DNA of 7,641 nt from Acidobacteriaceae bacterium (GTDB lineage: Bacteria; Acidobacteriota; Terriglobia; Terriglobales; Acidobacteriaceae). The notes beneath the pieces were generated by a model. It had not been told where the DNA came from. It did not search any database and saw nothing but the letters and a program-made list of their open reading frames with translations. Shown piece after piece: positions 1 through 6,213 of the stretch; the first letter of the stretch is position 1; each line of letters begins with the position of its first letter. Where the stretch lies: contig PLSH01000304.1 of NCBI GenBank assembly GCA_003165095.1, forward strand, positions 1 through 7,641, read 5' to 3'. The position numbers and the translations under genes are program-made.

Positions 1-413
1 AGGTGATGGTGAAGGTTCTGGCCATAGAAGGGAACCGCATCAAGCTGAGCCGCAAGGCGCTCATCAAGGAACAGAAGGCCAAGCTGGGCCAGCAGGCTCC
101 GGCGGAAGCAGCGGGTGAAGAGGCCGCGCCGCGCGAGGTAGCGGCCCCGGCTCCGGCGCCGAAACCGCGCAACGAGTTTGACGAGCGTCAGCCGAGATCG
201 AATCAGAGCACGATTCTGATCGAGGGCGGCGATGATTTCGATGAGGAGGGCGGCGAGGAGATCGACGAGGCAACCGAACCGAACTTCAACCGCGCCGAAG
301 GCGCACCGGTGGCAGCGGGCCAGCCATCTGCCGGAGGACGGCCGCAACCGAACAACAATCGCCGCCGGCGCCGGCGTCGTCCGGGCGGCCCCGGAGGCGG
401 TAGCCAGGGTTAA
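1..413 (+). CDS. pnp: Polyribonucleotide nucleotidyltransferase (PNPase), C-terminal end, 5'-truncated
   Basis: The gene runs in from the left edge; the reading frame starts at base 3 and ends with TAA at 411-413, giving the last 137 or so residues. PNPase is the phosphorolytic 3'-5' exoribonuclease of the cytoplasm and RNA degradosome. The first ~25 residues (VKVLAIEGNRIKLSRKALI) are the last strands of an S1 RNA-binding domain, with the 'GRIKLSRKA'-type ending typical of PNPase. The rest is a long low-complexity tail: Ala/Pro/Glu-rich (residues 28-55), strongly acidic (about 76-90, DDFDEEGGEEIDE), then Asn-rich leading to seven consecutive arginines (120-126) and a Gly/Pro end. The catalytic RNase PH domains and KH domain lie outside the window. 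Another S1 protein such as RpsA cannot be fully excluded, but the ending and the single S1 followed by a charged tail fit PNPase best. Confidence 0.82.
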   Translation, partial: VMVKVLAIEGNRIKLSRKALIKEQKAKLGQQAPAEAAGEEAAPREVAAPAPAPKPRNEFDERQPRSNQSTILIEGGDDFDEEGGEEIDEATEPNFNRAEGAPVAAGQPSAGGRPQPNNNRRRRRRRPGGPGGGSQG

Positions 414-437
414 GGCAAACTGCATCGAAAGCAAGGC

Positions 438-467
438 AAAGGCCCGGAATATTGATTCCGGGCCTTT
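438..467. terminator. Probable bidirectional intrinsic terminator between convergent genes
   Basis: A perfect 13-bp stem (438-450 with 455-467, GGCCCGG core) closes a 4-nt loop ATTG and extends by a further C-G pair (437/468). On the + strand it lies 24 nt after the pnp stop and is followed by GTGTTTCTC, a modest U tract. On the - strand it lies about 65 nt after the diguanylate cyclase stop and is followed by TTTGCCTTGCTTTC. It can therefore end transcripts arriving from both sides. The flanking A and T runs inside the stem also supply U residues in both directions. Confidence 0.85.
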
Positions 468-532
468 GTGTTTCTCATGTGATTTCTAAAGCGGAAGCGA
501 TTGCTTGATGCATGAAATGTGAATCTGCGTTC

Positions 533-1876
533 TTAATCCCGCAGCCAGCGTGATTGCTCGTTTTTAGGATCGGCGGCAGGGAAGGGAGCTGAAATCGGGT
601 GGAGAGCAGGCTTGACACGAGGTCCGCCTTTGGCTGCATTCTTTGCGCCGTACATGCGGAGATCCGCCGCGATGCGCAGGGATTCGCTGTTGGAGGCATC
701 CTCAGGAAACACGGCTATGCCAACGCTGGCGCCAACGCGGACCGAATGTCCGCCGACTGCGATTGGCTCATTGAGCAACTGCATGAGCGCAAGGCCGACG
801 CGCTCGGCATCGTCGCGGCTGACCGGCTCTTCGAGGATGATGGAAAACTCGTCGCCTCCGGTCCGCGCCACGGTGTCGGTGCGGCGGACGCGTCCTTGAA
901 AAAGTTCGCCGACGCGTATCAGCAGCAGGTCGCCGACGTGATGTCCAACCGTGTCGTTTACTTCCTTGAAGCGGTCCAGGTCGACGAGCAAGAGTGCGGC
1001 GATTGTGCCGGTGCGGCGGGCGCGTTCCAGAGCACCGTTCAGGCGGTCTTCAAAGAGGCGGAGGTTGGGCAGGCCGGTCAACTCGTCGTGCAGCGCCAGA
1101 TACTTATTGTGTTCGATCTGGTCTTCAAGCAGAAGCAGGATCATGCCCACGGCCACAACGTATTTGGGCAGATTCCACACTTCGCTTTCGAGATGAAGGT
1201 TGGGGAAAAATGTGTTGACGCCGGGAGAAATGACAAACACCAGAGCCCAGGCGAGAAATCCTGAGATGGCAATGAAGGCGACCGTGGCGGCGCGCCGGTA
1301 GGCGAACCAGAAATGGATCGTGCAACCGAAGTAGACAGTAAAGAGTACGGCCTCCAATGCGAGATCCTGGCCGTTTCCTGGCCGGTGCTGAAAGACCAGC
1401 AGAAAGACCGAAAGTACGAGATAGAGGGTGACAATTGCCCAGCGGAGAGGATGCCTGAATTTGCGCAGCGCAAGCAGCGCGAGGGTGACCGGCAAGATCC
1501 CGAACAACGCGGCGGAAGGGACGAAGGCCCACGAACCGGGCGAGGCAAAGCAAAGCAGGGCTATATAAAGCGTGGTGCTTCCCGACAGCACGCCGAGTAG
1601 CCAGCGGCTGGAGAGCTCGTTTCGATACGGCACGCAGGCCCACATGAACATGAGGCCAGCGCCGGCCAGCGCGGTAAGGCCGATAAACAATGCCAGCGAG
1701 CCAAGGATCCCGGGGACCGAAAGGAAGATGTAGGCGGTGAAATGAACCTCTATGAATATCCAGCCGGTGAGCCAAAGTCGGGAGACAGCCGTATAACCGC
1801 GCCTCGCCACGGAAGCGAAGGCGCAGGTTAAGAGCGCAACAGCCCCCACATCCGGAAGTTTGCCCCAATCCAGCAA
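533..1876 (-). CDS. Membrane-bound diguanylate cyclase (polytopic N-terminal domain + GGDEF)
   Basis: This 447-residue protein makes c-di-GMP from two GTP at the inner face of the cytoplasmic membrane. Residues ~8-250 are hydrophobic and give about eight or nine membrane segments (roughly 11-25, 35-55, 57-80, 93-111, 117-136, 145-163, 173-193, 197-216, 237-250), an input domain of unknown ligand. The GGDEF domain starts at HDELTGLPN (263-271). It has the metal-site motif VDLDRFKEVND (298-308, D299), an intact GGDEF signature (340-344) and an intact inhibitory I-site RRTD (331-334) exactly five residues before it, so it should be active and product-inhibited. It ends with ADLRMYGAK and a short tail. 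No EAL domain is present. The start is TTG at 1876, chosen because a GAGG Shine-Dalgarno lies six bases upstream. It is convergent with pnp and divergent from the second cyclase. No clear promoter was identified. Confidence 0.9.
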   Translation of the reverse strand: MLDWGKLPDVGAVALLTCAFASVARRGYTAVSRLWLTGWIFIEVHFTAYIFLSVPGILGSLALFIGLTALAGAGLMFMWACVPYRNELSSRWLLGVLSGSTTLYIALLCFASPGSWAFVPSAALFGILPVTLALLALRKFRHPLRWAIVTLYLVLSVFLLVFQHRPGNGQDLALEAVLFTVYFGCTIHFWFAYRRAATVAFIAISGFLAWALVFVISPGVNTFFPNLHLESEVWNLPKYVVAVGMILLLLEDQIEHNKYLALHDELTGLPNLRLFEDRLNGALERARRTGTIAALLLVDLDRFKEVNDTVGHHVGDLLLIRVGELFQGRVRRTDTVARTGGDEFSIILEEPVSRDDAERVGLALMQLLNEPIAVGGHSVRVGASVGIAVFPEDASNSESLRIAADLRMYGAKNAAKGGPRVKPALHPISAPFPAADPKNEQSRWLRD

Positions 1877-1927
1877 GATTCACCTCGAAATTGCAGGATG
1901 ATTCAAGAATAGGATCAATGGTTTGAG

Positions 1928-1939
1928 CTGGATATCCAG
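1928..1939. repeat. Perfect 12-bp palindrome CTGGATATCCAG, possible operator
   Basis: CTGGATATCCAG reads identically on both strands and lies 51 bp upstream of the TTG start of the minus-strand cyclase, in the zone where its promoter should be. The size and dyad symmetry fit a homodimeric regulator site, but a 12-bp palindrome can also arise by chance and no family is recognised. Confidence 0.35.
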
Positions 1940-2171
1940 TTTATTTCGCCGACGGGCAAAAACGTTTGGGTAAACTTCGGTAACCAAATGATGAATCGGC
2001 GCTGACCAGCAAGGAGATATTGCGAGATTTCCAAGTCGAAGACAGGACGGAGGCGAGGGATTGAAATCGTGCCGGGCAAGCGCATTTCGAGCGCAGTTTT
2101 CCGCGGCAGAATCCCCGCAGCGATCGGCCATGGACTCGTGCCGGCCTCTTTTCCGGAGGATGCAGGGGCAG

Positions 2172-2198
2172 TAAGGGATTTTGAGAATCCGCCGATAG
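2172..2198 (+). promoter_or_regulatory. Putative sigma-28 (FliA) flagellar promoter
   Basis: TAAG at 2172-2175, a 15-base spacer, then GCCGATAG at 2191-2198. The enterobacterial FliA consensus is TAAA-N15-GCCGATAA, so this matches 3 of 4 bases at -35, 7 of 8 at -10, and the spacing exactly. Transcription would start near 2205, about 50 bases before the ATG of the diguanylate cyclase at 2255. The placement in an intergenic region, in the right orientation and next to a flagellar cluster supports it. Whether this organism's FliA uses the same consensus is inferred. Confidence 0.55.
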
Positions 2199-2254
2199 CT
2201 GAAGTACATGGTGAGCGCGGCTGGATTTTTGGCGCAGCGATGCAATGAGGACAA

Positions 2255-3331
2255 ATGATCTCGCTTAAGAGATACCTGGATTCTGTCCCGGACGCTTCGA
2301 AAGCTCTGATCGGGCCGGATGACAAGGACGTGCTTTCCTGCGCGATAGGCGTGTATGGTTCCGCGTTGACGGAGATGGGCAACTGCAGTCTTGATGCCTG
2401 TCCAGGGTTGGGCGAGGAACTGAAGGAACATCTCGGAGAGCTGAAGGCAAATCTCTCTCCGCGAATGAGCTGTGGGCCGCTTGCGGCCACGGAATCGGCG
2501 GTGCGGGAGCAGTTGCAGGGGTGGGGAAGGCGCGCTGCGAGACACTATCAGCAGAAAGCCGGCGAGGTGAAGGAGTTGCTGATCGTGATGGCGCGGACGG
2601 CCGAATCGGTTGGCGTGCGCGATGAACGATGTGCCGGGCAGATCAATGAAGTGACGTCCCGCCTGAAGGAGATTGCCAGCCTCGACGATCTGACCGAGAT
2701 TCGGGCGTCGATTGAGGAGAGCGCGGAGGCGCTGAAGGCCTCGATTGAGAGGATGACGGCGGAGGGCAAGGCCGCCTTCGAGGAACTTAAGGGGCAGGTG
2801 GCAAGCTATCAAACCAAGCTGGAGGAAGCCGAGAGGATCGCATTCCGGGACGCGTTGACCGGACTCCGGAGCCGGCTTTGCGTGGAGAATCTGATCGAAA
2901 GCCGGATTGGGTCCGGCGCCGTATTTTGCGTGGCCATCGCCGACATCGACGCCTTCAAGAGGGTGAACGACCAGCACGGGCACCTGGTTGGCGATGAGTT
3001 GCTGAAGCAGTTTGCCGCCGAGCTCAGACAAGCGTGCCGTCAATCGGATGTGATCGGGCGCTGGGGCGGCGACGAGTTCATGATCCTGTTTGATTGCGGG
3101 CTGGCGGAGGCCGAGGCGCAGAAAGACCGGGTGCGGCGATGGGTGTGCGGGAACTACGACATCCAGGGCAAGTCGGGCGCGATCAAACTGAAGGTGGATG
3201 CATCGATCGGGCTGGCGGAACATGCGCCGGGCGAGCTGCTGAAGGATCTTCTGGCGCGGGCCGATGGGGCGATGTACGAGCATAAAGCGGCATCGCGGGC
3301 GGGAGGGTCCGGGGCGGAATTGCGCTCGTAA
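2255..3331 (+). CDS. Soluble diguanylate cyclase (helical N-terminal domain + coiled coil + GGDEF)
   Basis: This 358-residue protein has no signal peptide or membrane segment and should act in the cytoplasm. Residues 1-~130 form a helical region of unrecognised family containing five cysteines (29, 44, 49, 73, 126). Residues ~130-195 are rich in Glu/Lys/Ala/Leu and look like a coiled coil that would dimerise the enzyme. The GGDEF domain begins at RDALTGLRSR (198-207). It has the metal motif IADIDAFKRVND (228-239), an intact GGDEF (271-275) and an intact I-site RQSD (262-265) five residues before it. The C-terminus keeps DASIGLAEH and ADGAMYEHK. It should therefore be an active, product-inhibited cyclase. 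The ATG is supported by TGAGG four bases upstream. A sigma-28-like promoter at 2172-2198 suggests expression with late flagellar genes. The opposite strand is open for about 500 codons but has no recognisable protein and is a high-GC shadow. Confidence 0.9.
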   Translation: MISLKRYLDSVPDASKALIGPDDKDVLSCAIGVYGSALTEMGNCSLDACPGLGEELKEHLGELKANLSPRMSCGPLAATESAVREQLQGWGRRAARHYQQKAGEVKELLIVMARTAESVGVRDERCAGQINEVTSRLKEIASLDDLTEIRASIEESAEALKASIERMTAEGKAAFEELKGQVASYQTKLEEAERIAFRDALTGLRSRLCVENLIESRIGSGAVFCVAIADIDAFKRVNDQHGHLVGDELLKQFAAELRQACRQSDVIGRWGGDEFMILFDCGLAEAEAQKDRVRRWVCGNYDIQGKSGAIKLKVDASIGLAEHAPGELLKDLLARADGAMYEHKAASRAGGSGAELRS

Positions 3332-3446
3332 GCTGTTTACGAATTGGGTTGACGAAAACTCGCACGGTCTTCCTGTGACCATCATCACGCTTCACATGTT
3401 TGAAAGCCCTAATTGGAACGTGCCTCCCGGCGAATTCTATTCTGGA

Positions 3447-3475
3447 TTTGCACAGGCCCCTTTTCCCCTTCTAAT
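3447..3475 (+). promoter_or_regulatory. Candidate sigma-70-type promoter ahead of the regulator/flagellar cluster
   Basis: TTTGCA (3447-3452), a 17-base spacer and TCTAAT (3470-3475) match the housekeeping consensus at 4/6 and 5/6 positions. It lies in the AT-richer 275-bp spacer, the only long gap before the run of + strand genes starting at 3607, and would leave a leader of about 125 bases. No convincing sigma-54 (GG-N10-GC with flanking bases) or sigma-28 site was found in this spacer. Confidence 0.3.
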
Positions 3476-3606
3476 GTTGAGTTCCTTTCATTCTCGCGCA
3501 ATGGTTGAAGAGCACCCATCTTTAACACTTGCTAAGGCAGAGGTGGAGTTAGACCTGAGCGGGCTGATGCCGCGCCCTGGAAGCGCTGCCGGCGGGAGAG
3601 GCTGTC

Positions 3607-4359
3607 ATGAGGCTATTGATTGGCGAGGACGACAGGGCGCTGGCGTTGTTTCTGAGCCGTGGACTGGAGGCCGACGGGCATCGCATCCGCCTGGCCTACG
3701 ATGGCGGAGCAGTTGTGGAGGCGTTTCGCCAGGATTTGCCCGATCTGACCATTCTCGACCTGAACATGCCGGTAAAGGACGGGGAGCAGGTGCTGGCGGA
3801 GATGCGGGCTATCGACGCCGATCTGCCGGTGCTGGTGCTCACCGCGCGGCAGGAGGTGGACACGCGCGTACGCTGCCTCGACCTGGGCGCGGACGACCTG
3901 ATGATCAAGCCCTTCAGCCTGCACGAGCTGCGCGCGCGCTGCCGGGCGCTGCTGAGGCGCAAGCGGGAGGCGCGGCTGCAATTGCGCGCCGGAGACCTCG
4001 AACTGGACCGCCTGGATCATACCGCCCGCCGCGCCGGGCTACCCGTTGTTTTGACCAACAAGGAATTTGCGCTGTTGGAGCACCTGATGCTGAACCGCGG
4101 GCAGTGCGCCTCGCGGGTAGATCTGCTGGATTCGGTTTGGAACATGGAACCGGCGCAGACCACCAATATTGTGGATGTGTACATCAATTATCTGCGCCGC
4201 AAGCTGAAGGATCCGCCACCGGGGCAACTGATCCGCACCGTGCGGGGAAGCGGCTACATGGTGCCGTCGGAGGCTGAACTGGCGCTGCCTTCGCCTCCGG
4301 TTCTCCCGCTGCCCGCGGCCAATTCCGCCGTGGCCGCCCCGCGGTTCGAGATACAGTAG
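3607..4359 (+). CDS. OmpR/PhoB-family response regulator
   Basis: This 250-residue DNA-binding regulator has a complete receiver at 1-~118: acidic pocket E7-D8-D9, phospho-acceptor D51 in ILDLNMP, switch T79 in LVLTAR, and K101 in KPF. A winged-helix output domain follows (~128-220) with the family landmarks LTNKEFALLEHLM (149-161), the TTNIVDVYINYLRRKL recognition helix (185-200) and the end hairpin IRTVRGSGYMV. Residues 221-250 are a Pro/Ala/Leu-rich extension beyond the usual family end. The ATG has GGGAGAGG five bases upstream. It is followed after 35 bp by the sigma-54 activator and the flagellar genes, so it probably shares their transcript and may control motility, though this is inference. 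No histidine kinase lies within the window, so its partner is unknown. The target genes cannot be told from sequence. Confidence 0.92.
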   Translation: MRLLIGEDDRALALFLSRGLEADGHRIRLAYDGGAVVEAFRQDLPDLTILDLNMPVKDGEQVLAEMRAIDADLPVLVLTARQEVDTRVRCLDLGADDLMIKPFSLHELRARCRALLRRKREARLQLRAGDLELDRLDHTARRAGLPVVLTNKEFALLEHLMLNRGQCASRVDLLDSVWNMEPAQTTNIVDVYINYLRRKLKDPPPGQLIRTVRGSGYMVPSEAELALPSPPVLPLPAANSAVAAPRFEIQ

Positions 4360-4394
4360 CGCTTCATCACACGTTCGATTTCGAGGAGACGACC

Positions 4395-5729
4395 ATGCAG
4401 TCTGTACCTGTGCCCATACTTCCCATTCCTACCCGCATCCATCCACGTACCGCACTGGTTGCGAGCGCCGATCGCAGCTTTCGCCAGCGGCTGGCCCAGA
4501 CCCTCACCGGCCTGCGCTGGCAGGTGCGCGAGGCCGAAGGCGGAGCGCAAGCCTGGGCGGAGGCGGAGATCGTGGCCCCTGAAGCCCTGATTGTCGACTC
4601 ATGGCTGCCGGATCTCGATCTGGCGGAGTTTCTCAAGGATTTCAGGACAACTTTTCCGCACGTGGATCTGGTGACCGCGGGCGGTTCTTCAGAGCAGGAC
4701 GGCCCGCGCGGGCCGTATCGACAGGAGCTGCTGTATGCCATGCGCCGCAGCCAGGATACGGATACGGCGGCGTGGAATACGGCGCCGGCGCTGACCGGGC
4801 CCAACGCGGCAATGGGGCGCTGGCCGTTCCCGGAGACCGGGGCGGCGGACGCATCAGGCTCGTTCGAGAAGGACGGCGCGCAGGCGGTCAGGCAGACGGC
4901 TTCGAGTCCCGCGAAGGCCGCGCCTCTGGGTATGGAATTGCCGCTTCGAGCCGAACCGGGAGCATGCGAACGCCTGCCCGAGCTGGTGGGCAACGCGGCC
5001 TGCATGCTGGAGGTCAGCCGCCGGGTAAGACTGGTGGCTCCGCGCCTGACCCCGGTGCTGATTGAGGGGCCTACCGGATCGGGCAAGGAACTGGTGGCCG
5101 AGGCCGTGCACCGGCTTTCGATGAGAAGCCGCAAACCCTTCGTTGCGATCAACTGCGCGGCGATTCCGGAGTCTCTGCTGGAAGCTGAGCTCTTCGGGCA
5201 TACGCGCGGCGCCTTCACCGGCGCGGTGCAGGGGCGCGTGGGCCGGATCGAAGCCGCCGACGGGGGCACGCTGTTTCTGGACGAGATTGGCGAGATGCCG
5301 CTGGGACTGCAGTCGAAACTGCTGCGGTTTGTGGAATGCGGGGAACTGCAGCGGGTGGGCGACAACGAGATGGTGAAGGTGGATGTGAGGATTGTGACTG
5401 CCACGCACCGGCCACTGGCCGAGCTGGCTCTTACCGGCAATTTCCGCTCCGACCTCTATTACCGCCTGGCGGTGTTTCTAATCCGCACTCCGGCACTGTG
5501 TGAACACGCTCAGGACCTGCCCCTGCTGGTGGACCATTTCATGCAGGAGATGGGACGCGAGGCTCCGGTGAAGCGCGTGGATGCAGGTGCGCTGGCCAAA
5601 CTCGCGGCCCACGACTGGCCGGGCAACGTGCGCGAACTGGAGCACGTTCTGGAGCGGGGCGCGATCCTGGCCGGCGACGAGCCGGTGCTCACGGCGGCGG
5701 ACATCGACTTCGGCCGTGTCGTGAACTGA
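4395..5729 (+). CDS. Sigma-54-dependent AAA+ transcriptional activator lacking a DNA-binding domain, probable flagellar regulator
   Basis: The protein has 444 residues. Its N-terminal ~100 residues resemble a receiver: β1 TALVASAD with one acidic residue (D26), and D68 at the phospho-acceptor position in LIVDSWLP. It lacks the usual second acidic residue and the β5 lysine and seems to stop after β4, so phosphorylation is doubtful. A low-complexity linker (~105-190) leads to the AAA+ domain (~195-430). This has Walker A GPTGSGKE (225-232), the sigma-54 contact loop GAFTGA (272-277), Walker B GGTLFLDEIGE (290-300), sensor I VTATHRP, arginine finger region FRSDLYYRL (350-358) and sensor II WPGNVREL (408-415). 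It would hydrolyse ATP to open sigma-54 promoters. The stop follows ADIDFGRVVN, so the usual ~45-residue Fis-type helix-turn-helix is missing. ATG has GAGGAGA five bases upstream. The position 70 bp before flgB suggests an FlrC/FlgR-like role. Confidence 0.92.
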   Translation: MQSVPVPILPIPTRIHPRTALVASADRSFRQRLAQTLTGLRWQVREAEGGAQAWAEAEIVAPEALIVDSWLPDLDLAEFLKDFRTTFPHVDLVTAGGSSEQDGPRGPYRQELLYAMRRSQDTDTAAWNTAPALTGPNAAMGRWPFPETGAADASGSFEKDGAQAVRQTASSPAKAAPLGMELPLRAEPGACERLPELVGNAACMLEVSRRVRLVAPRLTPVLIEGPTGSGKELVAEAVHRLSMRSRKPFVAINCAAIPESLLEAELFGHTRGAFTGAVQGRVGRIEAADGGTLFLDEIGEMPLGLQSKLLRFVECGELQRVGDNEMVKVDVRIVTATHRPLAELALTGNFRSDLYYRLAVFLIRTPALCEHAQDLPLLVDHFMQEMGREAPVKRVDAGALAKLAAHDWPGNVRELEHVLERGAILAGDEPVLTAADIDFGRVVN

Positions 5730-5799
5730 GCAGTTCGCGGTGCACGGGGCCAAGCGCCGAGCCTCGAGGCGCCGGGCCGGGGGCGCGGAGGATTGGACA

Positions 5800-6165
5800 A
5801 TGAGCATGGAGATCGAGACCGGGCTCAGCGACCAGATCGCCCGCTATCTGGATCTGGCGGTGAGCGAGACCAAGCTGACCGCAGCCAACATGGCCAATAT
5901 CGACACGCCCGGCTACCGGACGGTGGGGATGGACTTTGAGGCCGAGATGCGGGATGCAATGGACGGCGTGGAGCAGGGCCGGGGGCCGCGGCCGGTGCGC
6001 GTGAAGGCGGTGGATGGACTGATCGCGCGGCCGGACGGCAATAACGTTTCGATGGACCGGGAGAGCCTGAACCTGGCCGAGGCGCAGTTGAAGTTCAAGA
6101 CTGGCGTGGCGCTCATGCGGCTGGAGTATCAGCGTGTGACGGACGCGATTCATGCCGACAAATAG
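5800..6165 (+). CDS. flgB: Flagellar basal-body proximal rod protein FlgB
   Basis: FlgB forms part of the proximal rod that joins the MS ring to the drive shaft of the flagellum; it is exported by the flagellar type III system. The 121-residue product has the rod-family N-terminal motif AANMANIDTPGYRTVGMDF (28-46), the FlgB signature DGNNVSMDRE (79-88) and an amphipathic C-terminal helix (LNLAEAQLKFKTGVALMRLEYQ). The ATG at 5800 is chosen over an upstream in-frame GTG-type start at 5740, because GGAGG lies eight bases before it and the upstream 20 codons are Arg-rich and unlike FlgB. The 70-bp gap before it contains the 10-bp palindrome GCCTCGAGGC (5761-5770) and a GCGCC/GGCGC hairpin with no U tract. 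That could shape the leader RNA but is not a terminator. flgC follows after 48 bp. Confidence 0.95.
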   Translation: MSMEIETGLSDQIARYLDLAVSETKLTAANMANIDTPGYRTVGMDFEAEMRDAMDGVEQGRGPRPVRVKAVDGLIARPDGNNVSMDRESLNLAEAQLKFKTGVALMRLEYQRVTDAIHADK

Positions 6166-6213
6166 GCCGGCCGGTGAGCGGCTTCGCACGCGGGCAGGGA
6201 AGGAAATCTGGCG

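Larger units (their letters stand above)
1877..2254. other. Divergent intergenic region between two diguanylate cyclase genes
   Basis: No convincing protein gene lies in these 378 bp; antisense reading frames here merely run on from the opposite strand of the downstream cyclase. The region holds a 12-bp palindrome near the left gene and a sigma-28-type promoter near the right gene. A weak TATTCT -10-like element precedes the left gene's start on the - strand, but its -35 is poor. A short inverted repeat TTTGG/CCAAA (1965-1969 and 1984-1988) is also present. Confidence 0.6.

Noticed and set aside
599..1264. 221-codon + strand frame opposite the membrane cyclase
   Set aside because: It lies antisense to the GGDEF domain and shows no family resemblance; it is a shadow of the real gene.
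1660..1686. GCCGATAA at 1679-1686 as a sigma-28 -10 element
   Set aside because: It lies inside the cyclase coding region and has no TAAA-like -35 at the required spacing (CGCC instead).
3326..3342. TCGTAA/TTACGA hairpin over the stop of the soluble cyclase as a terminator
   Set aside because: It has a six-base, AT-rich stem that includes the stop codon, and no T run follows.
1880..3388. 502-codon open frame on the - strand opposite the soluble cyclase
   Set aside because: It is Arg/Pro/His/Leu-rich with no recognisable domain, and the + strand encodes an unmistakable GGDEF protein. High-GC codon bias keeps the antisense frame open.
3444..3459. GG-N10-GC arrangement as a sigma-54 promoter before the response regulator
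   Set aside because: Only the GG and GC dinucleotides match; the CAC after GG and the TT before GC are missing, so it is no better than chance.
3264..4277. 337-codon + strand frame overlapping the response regulator
   Set aside because: The response regulator in another frame has all receiver and winged-helix landmarks; this frame gives Gly/Arg-rich low-complexity sequence.
5754..5773. GC-rich hairpin between the sigma-54 activator and flgB as a terminator
   Set aside because: The stem is only 5 bp with a 10-base loop and is followed by a GC-rich ribosome-binding region with no T tract.
5740..5799. Upstream start for flgB adding 20 residues
   Set aside because: The extension is Arg-rich and unlike FlgB N-termini, while the ATG at 5800 has a well-placed GGAGG.
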